Shown: one piece after another, positions 24,672 through 32,729 of the stretch
Layout of the letters: each line of letters starts with the position of its first letter
Position numbering within the stretch: the first letter of the stretch is position 1
Source of the DNA: Paraburkholderia caffeinitolerans
Lineage (GTDB): Bacteria; Pseudomonadota; Gammaproteobacteria; Burkholderiales; Burkholderiaceae
DNA: 64,000 nt
Direction of reading: 5' to 3'
Assembly: GCF_902859945.1 (NCBI RefSeq)
Contig: NZ_CADIKL010000043.1
Location: 1 to 64,000 of the forward strand
Notes under the pieces: model-generated
The model's input: the letters and a program-made list of their open reading frames with translations, nothing else
Told to the model about the DNA's origin: nothing
Database searches by the model: none
Position numbers and translations under genes: made by a program

Positions 24672-24947
24672 ATGGCCCGTATGATCCAATGCGCGAAGCT
24701 CGGCAAGGAAGCCGAGGGACTCGATTTCCCCCCGCTGCCGGGCGAACTCGGCAAGCGTATCTATGAAAACGTCTCGAAAGAGGCATGGCAAGCCTGGCTC
24801 AAGCAGCAGACCATGCTCATCAATGAGAACCGGCTGAACATGGCCGACCCGCGCGCGCGCCAATACCTGATGAAGCAAACGGAGAAATTCTTCTTCGGCG
24901 AAGGCGCCGACCAGGCGTCGGGCTACGTGCCGCCGACCGAAGGCTGA
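24672..24947 (+). CDS. yggX: Probable Fe(2+)-trafficking / oxidative damage protection protein YggX
   Basis: A 91-residue cytoplasmic protein matching YggX along its whole length. It has the diagnostic N-terminus RMIQCAKLGKEAEGLDFPP with its conserved Cys, then GKRIYENVSKEAWQAW and a C-terminal MKQTEKFFFGEG. The family protects Fe-S clusters, limits iron-driven damage and interacts with cluster-repair pathways. It starts 66 bp after argA behind a GGAGAAGCACAGC ribosome site, so it may be co-transcribed with argA, and is closed by a strong terminator. Confidence 0.95.
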   Translation: MARMIQCAKLGKEAEGLDFPPLPGELGKRIYENVSKEAWQAWLKQQTMLINENRLNMADPRARQYLMKQTEKFFFGEGADQASGYVPPTEG

Positions 24948-24988
24948 AGACTGAAGCGGCGCTGGCGAAGCATCGCCAGACCGACTGC

Positions 24989-25016
24989 AAAAACCGCGCC
25001 CCGGCGCGGTTTTTTT
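24989..25016 (+). terminator. Rho-independent terminator after yggX
   Basis: AAACCGCGCC and GGCGCGGTTT pair around a very short loop, followed by a run of seven T. It ends the rightward argA-yggX unit. Confidence 0.92.
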
Positions 25017-25573
25017 ATGCACTTTTTGGGCCACCCAGCCCACTCGGGCGACGCGTTGCCGAGCTGCGTCATTATGGCCAGCAAGACCGCGCAATCGCCC
25101 GCCACACGGGGCCTGGCGGGCTATACCCTGAGCCCCGCCAGGCGGGCGGTTTGCACGATCTTACGTTATCGTGCTATCATAACGCTTTGTTCGACAGACA
25201 TTAGTCATCAACTGCAATCTGGCCGGCACCCAAAAACGCCTTCCGCCCGATTGCGCTCATACAAAAAGAACGCTTCGCCACGCGAGCCTTCTTTTTCGTT
25301 TCAGCGGCGCTTCACTTCGCACCCTCGTGCGAGTCCAGCGTCCTTCTGCGTCCTGCCCCCCAACCACGGCCACGCAAGGCGCAACGCATACGCACAATTC
25401 GACCGAGTGTCGTTTCGCGACACTTCAGCATGCCATTCGTGCGCCGCCTGCCTCGCAGGCGCACCGGGCGCCCTCTCGTTGCGGCGTTCGCGCACGACAT
25501 GCTGCCGCTATCGCGAAACGGCACTCTCCGGCAACCGTGGCGAGCCATTGCAGGCTCGTCGCTGTCATTGGAG
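25017..25573 (+). other. Long leader region of the MHS transporter gene
   Basis: The 557 bp between the yggX terminator and the transporter start hold no convincing gene. They contain a GC-rich hairpin (CCTGGCGGG/CCCGCCAGG, 25112-25142) without a T-run, and a promoter-like pair at 25151-25180. A promoter there would leave an untranslated leader of nearly 390 nt. No known riboswitch signature was recognised in it. Confidence 0.5.
25151..25180 (+). promoter_or_regulatory. Candidate sigma-70 promoter for the MHS transporter
   Basis: TTGCAC at about 25151-25157 and TATCAT at 25175-25180 are separated by about 18 bp in a local AT-rich patch. The -10 matches at five of six positions; the -35 matches only its TTG core. 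Weak evidence on its own. Confidence 0.4.
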
Positions 25574-27043
25574 ATGCAGACCTTGACCGCTTCCACTTCC
25601 GGTTCATCGGCCACTTCGGCCGATCTTACCCTCGACGAAATTACGATCGTCGACAACAAACTCCTCAAACGCGCCGTCGGCGCCATGGCGCTCGGCAATG
25701 CCATGGAATGGTTCGACTTCGGCGTGTACAGCTACATCGCCGTCACGCTCGGCCAGGTGTTCTTCCCGTCGAGCAATCCTTCCGCGCAGTTGATCGCGAC
25801 CTTCGGCACGTTCGCTGCCGCGTTCCTCGTGCGCCCGATTGGCGGCATGGTGTTCGGGCCGCTCGGCGACCGCATCGGCCGCCAGCGCGTGCTCGCGATG
25901 ACCATGATCATGATGGCCTGCGGCACCTTCGCGATCGGCCTGATCCCGTCGTACCACTCGATCGGCATTGCCGCGCCCATTCTGCTGCTCGTGGCGCGCC
26001 TGATCCAGGGCTTCTCGACGGGCGGCGAATACGGCGGCGCGGCAACCTTCATCGCCGAATTCGCGCCCGACAAGCGCCGTGGCTTCATGGGCAGCTTCCT
26101 CGAGTTCGGCACGCTGATCGGCTACGTGCTCGGCGCGGGCACGGTTGCCGTGCTGACCGCCATGCTCTCGCACGAGCAACTGCTCGACTGGGGCTGGCGC
26201 GTGCCGTTCATGATCGCGGGCCCGCTCGGCCTCGTGGGTCTCTACATCCGCACCAAGCTCGAAGAAACGCCCGCATTCAAGCGCGAAGCCGAACTGCGTG
26301 AAGCGCAAGAACATTCACGTCCGAAGCTCACGCTGAAGTCGCTCGTCACCGAGCACCTGCGCCCCTTCCTGCTGTGCGTGGGCCTCGTGCTGATCTTCAA
26401 CGTGACTGACTACATGGCGCTCTCGTACCTGCCGAGCTACCTCTCGGCGACGCTGCACTTCAACGAAACGCACGGCCTCTTTCTCGTGCTGATCGTGATG
26501 GTCCTGATGATGCCGATGACGCTCGCGTTCGGCCATCTCTCGGACATCATCGGCCGCAAGCCGGTGATGCTCGCGGGCTGCGTCGGCCTGATCGCGTTGT
26601 CGATCCCGTCGCTCACGCTGATCCAGACGGGTGAATTGCTGCCGGTGTTCTTCGGTCTCCTGATTCTCGGCACGCTGCTCTCGTGCTTCACGGGCGTGAT
26701 GCCCTCCGCGCTGCCGGCGCTGTTCCCGACCGCGATCCGCTACGGCGCGCTCGCCATCGGCTTCAACGTGTCGGTGTCGCTGTTCGGTGGCACGACACCG
26801 CTGGTCGCCGCCTGGCTCGTCGAGCACACGCAGAACCTGATGATGCCCGCGTACTACTTGATGGGCGCGGCCGTAATCGGCATCGTCTCGGTGCTGGCGC
26901 TGCGTGAGACGGCACGCAAGCCGCTGCTCGGCTCCGCGCCGTGCGTCGGCACCAAGGCCGAAGCCCATGCGGTGATGCGTGGTGTGCGTGTTGCCCGCGA
27001 AATCGACGAGCGCTATGCCGCGCACGCTGCGGTTCGGGTGTAA
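25574..27043 (+). CDS. MFS transporter, metabolite:H+ symporter (ProP-like) family
   Basis: A 489-residue twelve-helix inner-membrane transporter. MHS landmarks are AMEWFDFGVYSYIAVTLG after a short cytoplasmic tail, GPLGDRIGRQRVLAMT (MFS motif A between helices 2 and 3), RLIQGFSTGGEYGGAATFIAEFAP (helix 4-5 MHS signature) and GHLSDIIGRKPVML in the second half. The family imports osmolytes or organic acids (proline/betaine, citrate, shikimate) with protons; the ProP-like sequence suggests compatible solutes, but this is not proven. The start at 25574 gives the expected N-terminus, though its GGAG directly abuts the ATG. A long leader precedes it and a strong terminator follows. Confidence 0.9.
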   Translation: MQTLTASTSGSSATSADLTLDEITIVDNKLLKRAVGAMALGNAMEWFDFGVYSYIAVTLGQVFFPSSNPSAQLIATFGTFAAAFLVRPIGGMVFGPLGDRIGRQRVLAMTMIMMACGTFAIGLIPSYHSIGIAAPILLLVARLIQGFSTGGEYGGAATFIAEFAPDKRRGFMGSFLEFGTLIGYVLGAGTVAVLTAMLSHEQLLDWGWRVPFMIAGPLGLVGLYIRTKLEETPAFKREAELREAQEHSRPKLTLKSLVTEHLRPFLLCVGLVLIFNVTDYMALSYLPSYLSATLHFNETHGLFLVLIVMVLMMPMTLAFGHLSDIIGRKPVMLAGCVGLIALSIPSLTLIQTGELLPVFFGLLILGTLLSCFTGVMPSALPALFPTAIRYGALAIGFNVSVSLFGGTTPLVAAWLVEHTQNLMMPAYYLMGAAVIGIVSVLALRETARKPLLGSAPCVGTKAEAHAVMRGVRVAREIDERYAAHAAVRV

Positions 27044-27102
27044 CGCAATCGTCACGCAGCCCGGCGCTTCTCGCGCCGAGGATTTCGCATCGGAACGTAT
27101 CG

Positions 27103-27129
27103 AAGGCCAGCCCCGCGCTGGCCTTTTTT
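27103..27129 (+). terminator. Terminator after the MHS transporter
   Basis: AAGGCCAG pairs with CTGGCCTT across CCCCGCG, followed by a T-run. It sits 60 bp after the transporter stop, between convergent genes. Confidence 0.92.
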
Positions 27130-27177
27130 ACGTCCTGCGCTCGGCGTGACGCGTCATGCTCTGAATGCACAATTGGC

Positions 27178-27666
27178 TTAGTCGATCAGCCGTGTGTGCT
27201 CGACGTGCAGCAGCCCCTCGTTTCCGATCGTCAACATCGCGGCGGAAATGGGTAATTTGAAGCGGCGCGGTCCGGCGCTGCCCGGATTCACGTAGTGCAC
27301 ACCATCGCGCATGTCGTGCTCCGGCTTGTGCGAATGGCCGCTGACCACGACGGCGATGCCCTGCGCCGCCAGGCCGTCGCCGAAGCCGCGCAGATCGCGC
27401 AGTTCGTGAACGACGGCAACCGCGATACCGCCGATTTCAACCACGGTTTGCACCGGCAGCGCCTCCGCCCATGCGCCACGATCGTTGTTGCCGCGCACGG
27501 CGGTCAACGGCGCAATCTGCGCCAACTGGTCGAGCACGCCTTGCTCACAAATATCGCCCGCATGGATGATCGCGTCGCTGCCGTCGAGGAAACGCAGCAA
27601 TTCGGGCCGCACGAGATTGTGCGTATCGGAAACTAGCGCGACGCGCAGCGGATATTGACGTGACAT
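27178..27666 (-). CDS. YfcE/MJ0936-type metallophosphoesterase
   Basis: A 162-residue calcineurin-like phosphodiesterase with all metal-binding blocks: ALVSDTHN (D-x-H), IIHAGDICE (GD), VRGNNDR (GNND), HELRD and VVSGHSHKPEH (GHSH). Two divalent metals in these motifs hydrolyse phosphodiesters; small YfcE-type proteins act on model substrates and their cellular targets are poorly known. It is cytoplasmic. It converges with the MHS transporter and shares no evident operon partner. Confidence 0.9.
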   Translation of the reverse strand: MSRQYPLRVALVSDTHNLVRPELLRFLDGSDAIIHAGDICEQGVLDQLAQIAPLTAVRGNNDRGAWAEALPVQTVVEIGGIAVAVVHELRDLRGFGDGLAAQGIAVVVSGHSHKPEHDMRDGVHYVNPGSAGPRRFKLPISAAMLTIGNEGLLHVEHTRLID

Positions 27667-27764
27667 GGGTTGGCGTTTCGTAACGGAAAGCGAATACCGG
27701 TGATTATCGTCGACACGCAGCGCGCGTCGTGCCGGAAAGGAAACGTCATCGCAGCGCGCCTGCC

Positions 27765-28169
27765 CTACTCGCGCGCATCAACACCCACGCCAAGATAGAC
27801 GGCGAGCCAGACGGTAGGCGTTGCCGTATCGGTCCACGCCACGCGATGCCGGCAGTGCGCGGGAATATGCACGTAGTCGCCAGGCTGCATCCGATGGAGC
27901 GCGCCACGTTGCGCCTCGAATTCCAGTACCGCCGCGCCTGCGAGCAAAACGACCCATTCGTCGCGCGGATCGTCGTACCAGAACCCTTCCGGGCTCGCCT
28001 GCCCCGTCGAGACGATCCGCTCGATCAGCACTCCAGCGTGGTCGACGAGCCGCTCGAAACGCTCGTCGCGTGCGCTGGCTTCGATACCAGCGTAGAGATT
28101 GCCTGAACGACCAACCGCCGCAGCGCCGGCAGGCTCCCCGGAGTGCGCGTTTTCGCCTGGCACGCTCAT
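27765..28169 (-). CDS. Cupin domain protein
   Basis: A 134-residue single cupin barrel. The second motif GDYVHIPAHCRHRVAW (G-x5-P-x-x-x-x-H) near residues 96-111 is clear, but the first is atypical: DEWVVLLAGAAVLEFEAQ lacks the canonical HxH, with DEW in its place. Metal binding is therefore uncertain. The first ~25 residues are Gly/Ala-rich and probably flexible. Its ATG overlaps the stop of the upstream flavoprotein gene by 4 bp (ATGA), so the two are translationally coupled. Function within the pair is unknown. Confidence 0.8.
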   Translation of the reverse strand: MSVPGENAHSGEPAGAAAVGRSGNLYAGIEASARDERFERLVDHAGVLIERIVSTGQASPEGFWYDDPRDEWVVLLAGAAVLEFEAQRGALHRMQPGDYVHIPAHCRHRVAWTDTATPTVWLAVYLGVGVDARE

Positions 28170-29590
28170 ACGAGCGGCCTCAGTCCGTCGAGCAAGGTCG
28201 GCACGAGTTCGCTCACCGTCGGGTGAACGTGCATCGCGTATTCGAGCGTCGTATACGGCGCGTCGGCGGTCATCGTGTCGATGAAGGTGTGAATTGCCTC
28301 GTCACCCTCCACGCCGAAGATCGTCGCGCCCAGAATACGCTGCGATTGCGCATCCACGAGCGCCTTCATGAATCCCTCCGTCTCTCCGCGCTCGCGGGCG
28401 CGACCGACGCGCGACATCGGCATGGTGGCGATCAGCGCGGGCCGCCCACTTGCGCGCACTTCGCGCTCGCTCGCCCCCACCCTGGCAAGCGGTGGATCCA
28501 CGAACACGGCATAGGCGGGAATACGCGTGTCGGCGCTACGGCGCGCGCCATCGAGCAGATTGGCCGCGACGATCTGGTAATCGTCGTACGAGGTGTGCGT
28601 GAATGCTCCGCGCCCGTTCACGTCTCCAAGCGCCCATACACCGGGCACGCGCGTGCGCAGTTCTCCATCGACGGCGATAAGACCGTGCTTGTCTCGCTCG
28701 ATGCCTGCCGCGTCGAGCCCGAGATCGTCGGTGTTCGGAATGCGGCCCGTGGCGAACAGCAGATGCGAAACGTCAAGCGCTTCGCCACCGAGTTCAATAC
28801 GTATGCCGTCCGAATGCTGGCCACCCTCGCCGCCAGCGCCGAACGGCGCGACGCTGCGGGGCGCATTGCCGAAGCGAAACTTCACGCCTTCGCGCGCAAG
28901 CACGTCCTGCACGGCCCGGGCCACGTCGTCGTCCTCGCGCACCAGCACGCGGTCCCCACGCACGAGCACCGTCACGCGGCTGCCGAAACGGCGAAACATC
29001 TGCGCGAATTCGAGCGCCACGTAGCTACCACCGACAATCGCCAGATGCGCTGGCAACGTCTCCAACGCGAGCAAAGTAGAGTTGGTTTCGTATCGGATAC
29101 GGTCGAGCCCGGGCACGTCGGGAACGGCGGCGCGCGTTCCCGTGTTGATGAAGATCTCGGGCGCTTCGAGCGTCGCCGTTTCGCCGCCCGCTAACGTTAC
29201 GCTGACCACATGTGCAGCGCTAAAGCGCGCATGCCCCTGCAACACCGTCACGTTAGGGGCATTACGCAACCAGTGTTCGACACCATCGCGCGACGCGCCA
29301 ATGATGCGGTCCTTGCGCGCCTTCACGAACGCGAGATCGACGCTCACATCGGCGTCTTGCGCGGCGTTGCCGATCCTCACGCCAAAGTCCGCCGCGTGGC
29401 GCGCCACATGCGCGGCACGCGCACAGGCCACGTAGGCTTTGGTCGGCGTGCAGCCGACATTCACGCACGTGCCGCCGAACACCGCGCGCTCGATCACCGC
29501 CGTCTTGCGCCCGCTGGCTCCCAGCCGCACTGCGAGCGGCGGACCGCTCTGCCCGGTGCCGATCACGATCGCATCGAAACGCTGTGCCAT
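28166..29590 (-). CDS. FAD-dependent pyridine nucleotide-disulfide oxidoreductase (mercuric reductase-like)
   Basis: A 474-residue class I flavoprotein. FAD binding is shown by DAIVIGTGQSGPPLAVRLG, the redox-active disulfide by GGTCVNVGCTPTK (CxxxxC), NAD(P)H binding by LAIVGGSYVALEFAQMFRR, and the second FAD motif by GVWALGDVNGRGAFTH. The C-terminal dimer interface carries the His of YAMHVHPTVSELVPTL. Mercuric reductases have extra C-terminal Cys and often a HMA domain; neither is present here, so MerA function is unlikely. The start at 29590 is chosen because MAQRFDAIVIG matches the family and the upstream in-frame residues are not conserved. It is coupled to the cupin gene. Confidence 0.88.
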   Translation of the reverse strand: MAQRFDAIVIGTGQSGPPLAVRLGASGRKTAVIERAVFGGTCVNVGCTPTKAYVACARAAHVARHAADFGVRIGNAAQDADVSVDLAFVKARKDRIIGASRDGVEHWLRNAPNVTVLQGHARFSAAHVVSVTLAGGETATLEAPEIFINTGTRAAVPDVPGLDRIRYETNSTLLALETLPAHLAIVGGSYVALEFAQMFRRFGSRVTVLVRGDRVLVREDDDVARAVQDVLAREGVKFRFGNAPRSVAPFGAGGEGGQHSDGIRIELGGEALDVSHLLFATGRIPNTDDLGLDAAGIERDKHGLIAVDGELRTRVPGVWALGDVNGRGAFTHTSYDDYQIVAANLLDGARRSADTRIPAYAVFVDPPLARVGASEREVRASGRPALIATMPMSRVGRARERGETEGFMKALVDAQSQRILGATIFGVEGDEAIHTFIDTMTADAPYTTLEYAMHVHPTVSELVPTLLDGLRPLV

Positions 29591-29711
29591 GCCGTTCTCC
29601 TCGTGCGAAACATCGTGCAACTCACATGCGCGCATCACGTTCGCGCCATCTTACGCCGGCACCGCAAACGTCACGCCTGGGCTGTACTGGAATTTCGAAT
29701 CGGAAAACGAG

Positions 29712-29745
29712 AAAAAAAGAGCCGCCCAGGATCATGGGGCGGCTC
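29712..29745 (-). terminator. Terminator for the small gene at 29844
   Basis: On the minus strand GAGCCGCCC pairs perfectly with GGGCGGCTC across 9 nt, followed by seven T. It lies about 100 bp beyond the stop at 29844 and separates it from the flavoprotein gene. Confidence 0.88.
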
Positions 29746-29843
29746 ACAGGGTGACGCTACAACAGCAAACGGGCGATGCCGCTGCGCGTCGGGGGGAGAA
29801 TCGTAAAGGCAGTACGCTGTCTATCGCTCGAGAGGAAACAGGT

Positions 29844-30053
29844 TCAATGGACGCGCTCGACCGGCGTCACGCATTCGTGGCTTGCACACCAGAGTTCGCG
29901 CGAGCGCTGCAGCGCCGCGCGCGCACCGCGCGTCGCCACCATCAGCCCGATTTGACCCATGTTGAAGTCGAGCGACACCATCAACTGCATGAGGTCCACC
30001 ATCGGCAGGACCAGTGCTGGTTGATACAGTTGTCGTTCGATAAAGGATTTCAT
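29844..30053 (-). CDS. Small hypothetical protein, 69 aa
   Basis: The frame starts MKSFIERQLYQPALVLPMVD behind a GGGAG ribosome site 9 nt upstream and ends at 29844. The centre (LMQLMVSLDFNMGQIGLMVA) is hydrophobic and amphipathic, possibly membrane-associated. Two Cys lie near the end (LWCASHECVTP). A good rho-independent terminator downstream on the same strand supports a real monocistronic gene. I recognise no family. Confidence 0.6.
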   Translation of the reverse strand: MKSFIERQLYQPALVLPMVDLMQLMVSLDFNMGQIGLMVATRGARAALQRSRELWCASHECVTPVERVH

Positions 30054-30228
30054 GACGGCTCCCGCTGAAACCGCCACGTCTCACTGACGTAGCGTCGTTT
30101 CCATGAGAGCCATTCTAGGAATGGAGCGTCCGCCGATAAATGGTCCGGACGCGAAGTCACTTGTCGTCAAACACGAACAATCGTGTAAACAGCAGTGACC
30201 CAGCATCAGCGATGTCCGGTCCCGAAGC

Positions 30229-30843
30229 TCATTCGAGCGGCGTCGCGACAAACTCCGGCAAGGTTTCGGCGCGGGCCGAGTGCGCGGCAAGCGCCGGATA
30301 ACGCGCGGGATCCACGGCACCCGGCAAGATGTGCTGGGTGAAACGCCAGGCCACCGCGGCCGTGATGTCGGCCTGCGTGATCCGCCCCGCGCACAACCAG
30401 CCAACGCGGCCCTCCAGCAGTTTGTCGAGCGCCGCATATGCGGCGTGCATCTGACCTGTGACGCGCTGCAGCCACGGTTCGTGCTGGCGCTCCTCGGGCC
30501 GCAACTGGCGCTCGTACACCTGCTGGATCGTCTTCTCCATGGCGGCCAGCGCGAACCCGTTCACGCGCAGCGCGAAAGTGCGCTCCTGCGGCTCCTCCGG
30601 CATCAGGCGCTGCGCCGGCGGCACCTTGCGGTCGAGATGATCGAGGATCAGCGTGGAATCGATCAACAGCGTGCCGTCGTCGTCGATGAACGTCGGCGCC
30701 TTCACGACCGGATTGATCTGCGCGAACTCGTCATAGTGCCGGAACACCGACACACTGCGATGCTCGAACGGCATCCCAAGCACGTGCAGTGAAATCGCCA
30801 CACGGCGCACATATGGGGAATCCATCATGCCAATCAACTGCAT
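30229..30843 (-). CDS. Glutathione S-transferase family protein
   Basis: A 204-residue cytosolic GST with an N-terminal thioredoxin fold over about residues 1-80. Motifs are MQLIGMMDSPYVRRVAISLH, where Ser9 of SPYVRR is the likely glutathione-activating residue, then KAPTFIDDDGTLLIDSTLIL with the cis-Pro and Asp-Ser. An all-helical C-terminal domain with QADITAAVAWRFTQHI follows. The start at 30843 is used since the preceding in-frame residues would place a non-conserved tail before the first strand. Likely roles are detoxification or aromatic-acid metabolism; no substrate can be named. It stands alone, facing away from the small-gene patch to its right. Confidence 0.88.
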   Translation of the reverse strand: MQLIGMMDSPYVRRVAISLHVLGMPFEHRSVSVFRHYDEFAQINPVVKAPTFIDDDGTLLIDSTLILDHLDRKVPPAQRLMPEEPQERTFALRVNGFALAAMEKTIQQVYERQLRPEERQHEPWLQRVTGQMHAAYAALDKLLEGRVGWLCAGRITQADITAAVAWRFTQHILPGAVDPARYPALAAHSARAETLPEFVATPLE

Positions 30844-31377
30844 TGCCGCACCTCGCACAAGTAAAAGGGGACTGGACAACCGATAGTGCAGCATCGGCGA
30901 ATGCATTTCAAGATTTGCAGATCATTCCCCTGCAGCCCGATGATCACACCCCATTAACACCGCGGCATTTGTCCTTGAGAAGCACGATTACGCGATGCAA
31001 ATCGCTTAATGGCATCGCAAAAAGCGATTGATATCAAACATTAAAACCATTCCAAATTAAGCCGTGTCGATGTGCCACGCAGGATTTGATTTACCTGGCG
31101 CTACATTTGTTAGCTGTCGTCATGCGTGACGCGACGCGTCATTGCTGCAATGCAACGTCCTCAACATTTGGGAACAGTGATGGTGCATCTCTACGCACAG
31201 GCGCGCCACATAAGGCTCGGCAGACCAGGGGCCGCAACGCAAGGATGCCGAACTATTACTCCCCCTGCATTTCAAGGTATTTCCGTGCGCCGCATGTGTT
31301 GCACTGCATCGCCGGGAAACTCCTGGATACATATGCCGAAAGGCTGAGATAGTCTGACTGCACAAGGAGACGAAATC
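30844..31377. other. Gene-poor, lower-GC intergenic stretch
   Basis: Apart from the GST promoter region I see no gene with both a ribosome site and coding-like composition here. Local AT content is raised (for example 31020-31070, around GATATCAAACATTAAAACC). It leads into a patch of small ORFs and looks like accessory or decayed DNA. Confidence 0.5.
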
Positions 31378-31626
31378 ATGAGACAAGCATTCAATGTTGG
31401 CGTCGTCATCATCCTCGCACTCCTCCTCGCGAACCGGGCGATGACACGCGCGCAGGCGCACGAAAGCGGCTCGGTCACTTGCACGCAAGGTTCGGAGCTC
31501 GTGCGGCTCGACGCACTCGCGCGCGGCTTCACCGCCATCGGCGCGCGCAGCCAGGGAGAAAATTTCCTCTCATCGTGCCTCGTCTCTGGACAGGCTCAGG
31601 TCGGCAAAATCGTCGCGCACGACTGA
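31378..31626 (+). CDS. Small secreted or membrane protein, 82 aa, unknown
   Basis: The ATG at 31378 follows CAAGGAGACGAAATC, a strong ribosome site with good spacing. Residues about 7-20 (VGVVIILALLLANRAM) form a signal peptide or a single membrane anchor. The rest is a short soluble domain with two Cys (SVTCTQGSE, LSSCLVSG) that could form a disulfide in the periplasm. I do not recognise a family. It lies alone in a region of raised AT content near the tRNA-Leu gene. Confidence 0.6.
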   Translation: MRQAFNVGVVIILALLLANRAMTRAQAHESGSVTCTQGSELVRLDALARGFTAIGARSQGENFLSSCLVSGQAQVGKIVAHD

Positions 31627-32052
31627 TTCCGCCGAACTGCACCGGACGCCAGCGCGACACCAACAAACCGTTCGGTTTGTGTCGCGTTGCCGCGCGGCGA
31701 CCGGATGGACCGGATAGGTTCTGTGCCATAGCCGTTTCACGGCTGCACACGCGCATATTCCTCGCCGGCACGCCTTGACGCCCGTACCGGGACATAGCGT
31801 GCGTATCTGGCATATGCGCTCGCTCAGGCACCACACACGTCATAAAGCGTAAAGACCAAGCGTCGCTCCTTTTCGGGCGATTTCGCTCGCACTCACGCGC
31901 CCATACCGTTTTCACATCGTCATTGCCGTGCACGCGCATGACGTGCATTAACCACCCCTGCCTCGATATTTCAAGAAAGTTAATTAACATTCCCCCTGAG
32001 TTGCCAATGGCTGCATTTGGCGGCGACAATGGTGCGCGATCAGGAGGAATTT
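31627..32052. other. Intergenic stretch without recognised gene
   Basis: No frame here has a ribosome site and convincing composition on either strand. The right end (31975-32010, AAGTTAATTAACATT) is AT-rich and probably includes the promoter of the lipoprotein gene at 32053; its exact -35/-10 could not be fixed. Confidence 0.45.
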
Positions 32053-32325
32053 ATGAGAGGCAGCATCCTGTTGCTCGGTCTTGGCATGCTAACGGCATGC
32101 ACATCGGTAACCAGTGTGAATTCAAGACAGGATGGACATTTTTCGATAACGAGCCGGGCGCGTTGGGACATCGTCTCGTGGAACCACGTGCGCAGCGCCG
32201 GTTTCAAGGAAGCGCAGGCGTATTGCCGCAAGCAAAATAAAGAGATGCACGCCGTCGATGTGCACAGCGAAGGCCTGCGTGGCGTTACCCCGCAATCAGT
32301 AGAGGTAATCTTCGACTGCATCTAA
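32053..32325 (+). CDS. Small putative lipoprotein, 90 aa
   Basis: The ATG at 32053 follows CAGGAGGAATTT, a near-perfect ribosome site. The N-terminus MRGSILLLGLGMLTAC is a lipoprotein signal with lipobox LTAC, so the mature protein would begin at Cys16 and be anchored in the periplasm, probably to the outer membrane because Thr follows. The mature part is small and polar with Cys residues at YCRKQNK and FDCI, a likely disulfide. No family is recognised, though small uncharacterised lipoproteins of this size are common in the group. Confidence 0.7.
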   Translation: MRGSILLLGLGMLTACTSVTSVNSRQDGHFSITSRARWDIVSWNHVRSAGFKEAQAYCRKQNKEMHAVDVHSEGLRGVTPQSVEVIFDCI

Positions 32326-32388
32326 GCCGCCCTCCCACATGCCGCGCATCCCCGTCCATCAAGCCTTTCGCGGATCCACGCCCACTTT

Positions 32389-32595
32389 TTGAGCGAAACC
32401 TTGCGCAATAGCAATGGTTTGTTGCCGTTCTCCCCGATATCCAATGCGCATCTCGCAGATACACTGACGAAACATTTTGTTACGGCCTGTATCATGCTTA
32501 CCGCCTTTTTCATCGTGGCGCCTTTGGCGATTGCGGCGCTTTTCGGCTTTGCGCGGCTCGTCAATCCGCGCACCGGCCAGATCGGCAGCCGCTGA
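32389..32595 (+). CDS. Possible small membrane protein
   Basis: A frame from TTG at 32389 to a stop at 32595 ends with a strongly hydrophobic segment (LTAFFIVAPLAIAALFGFAR) followed by a positively charged tail, a pattern seen in small single-span inner-membrane proteins. The start is unclear. TTG at 32389 has no good ribosome site, and an ATG at 32494 would leave only 33 residues. Reported as a weak candidate. Confidence 0.25.
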   Translation: MSETLRNSNGLLPFSPISNAHLADTLTKHFVTACIMLTAFFIVAPLAIAALFGFARLVNPRTGQIGSR

Positions 32596-32654
32596 GCACG
32601 CGACGCGTCCCGGGACATCGTTGCGATATCCCGGCAACCCATGAGCCCAGCGAC

Positions 32655-32690
32655 AAAAAACCCGCGAGGCATCGCGCCATCGCGGGTTTA
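32655..32690 (-). terminator. Terminator of tRNA-Leu(UAA)
   Basis: On the minus strand CCCGCGA pairs with TCGCGGG across 12 nt, followed by TTTTTT. It lies 40 bp past the CCA end of the tRNA. Confidence 0.88.
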
Positions 32691-32729
32691 GAGGCTTCTT
32701 ACGAAGCCTGTTCAGGTTTCAAGATGTTC

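Noticed and set aside
25112..25142. Terminator or riboswitch upstream of the MHS transporter
   Set aside because: The GC-rich hairpin lacks a T-run and no known aptamer motif was recognised.
28166..29590. Mercuric reductase (merA)
   Set aside because: There is no N-terminal heavy-metal domain, no C-terminal Cys pair and no other mer genes; only the general flavoprotein disulfide signature is present.
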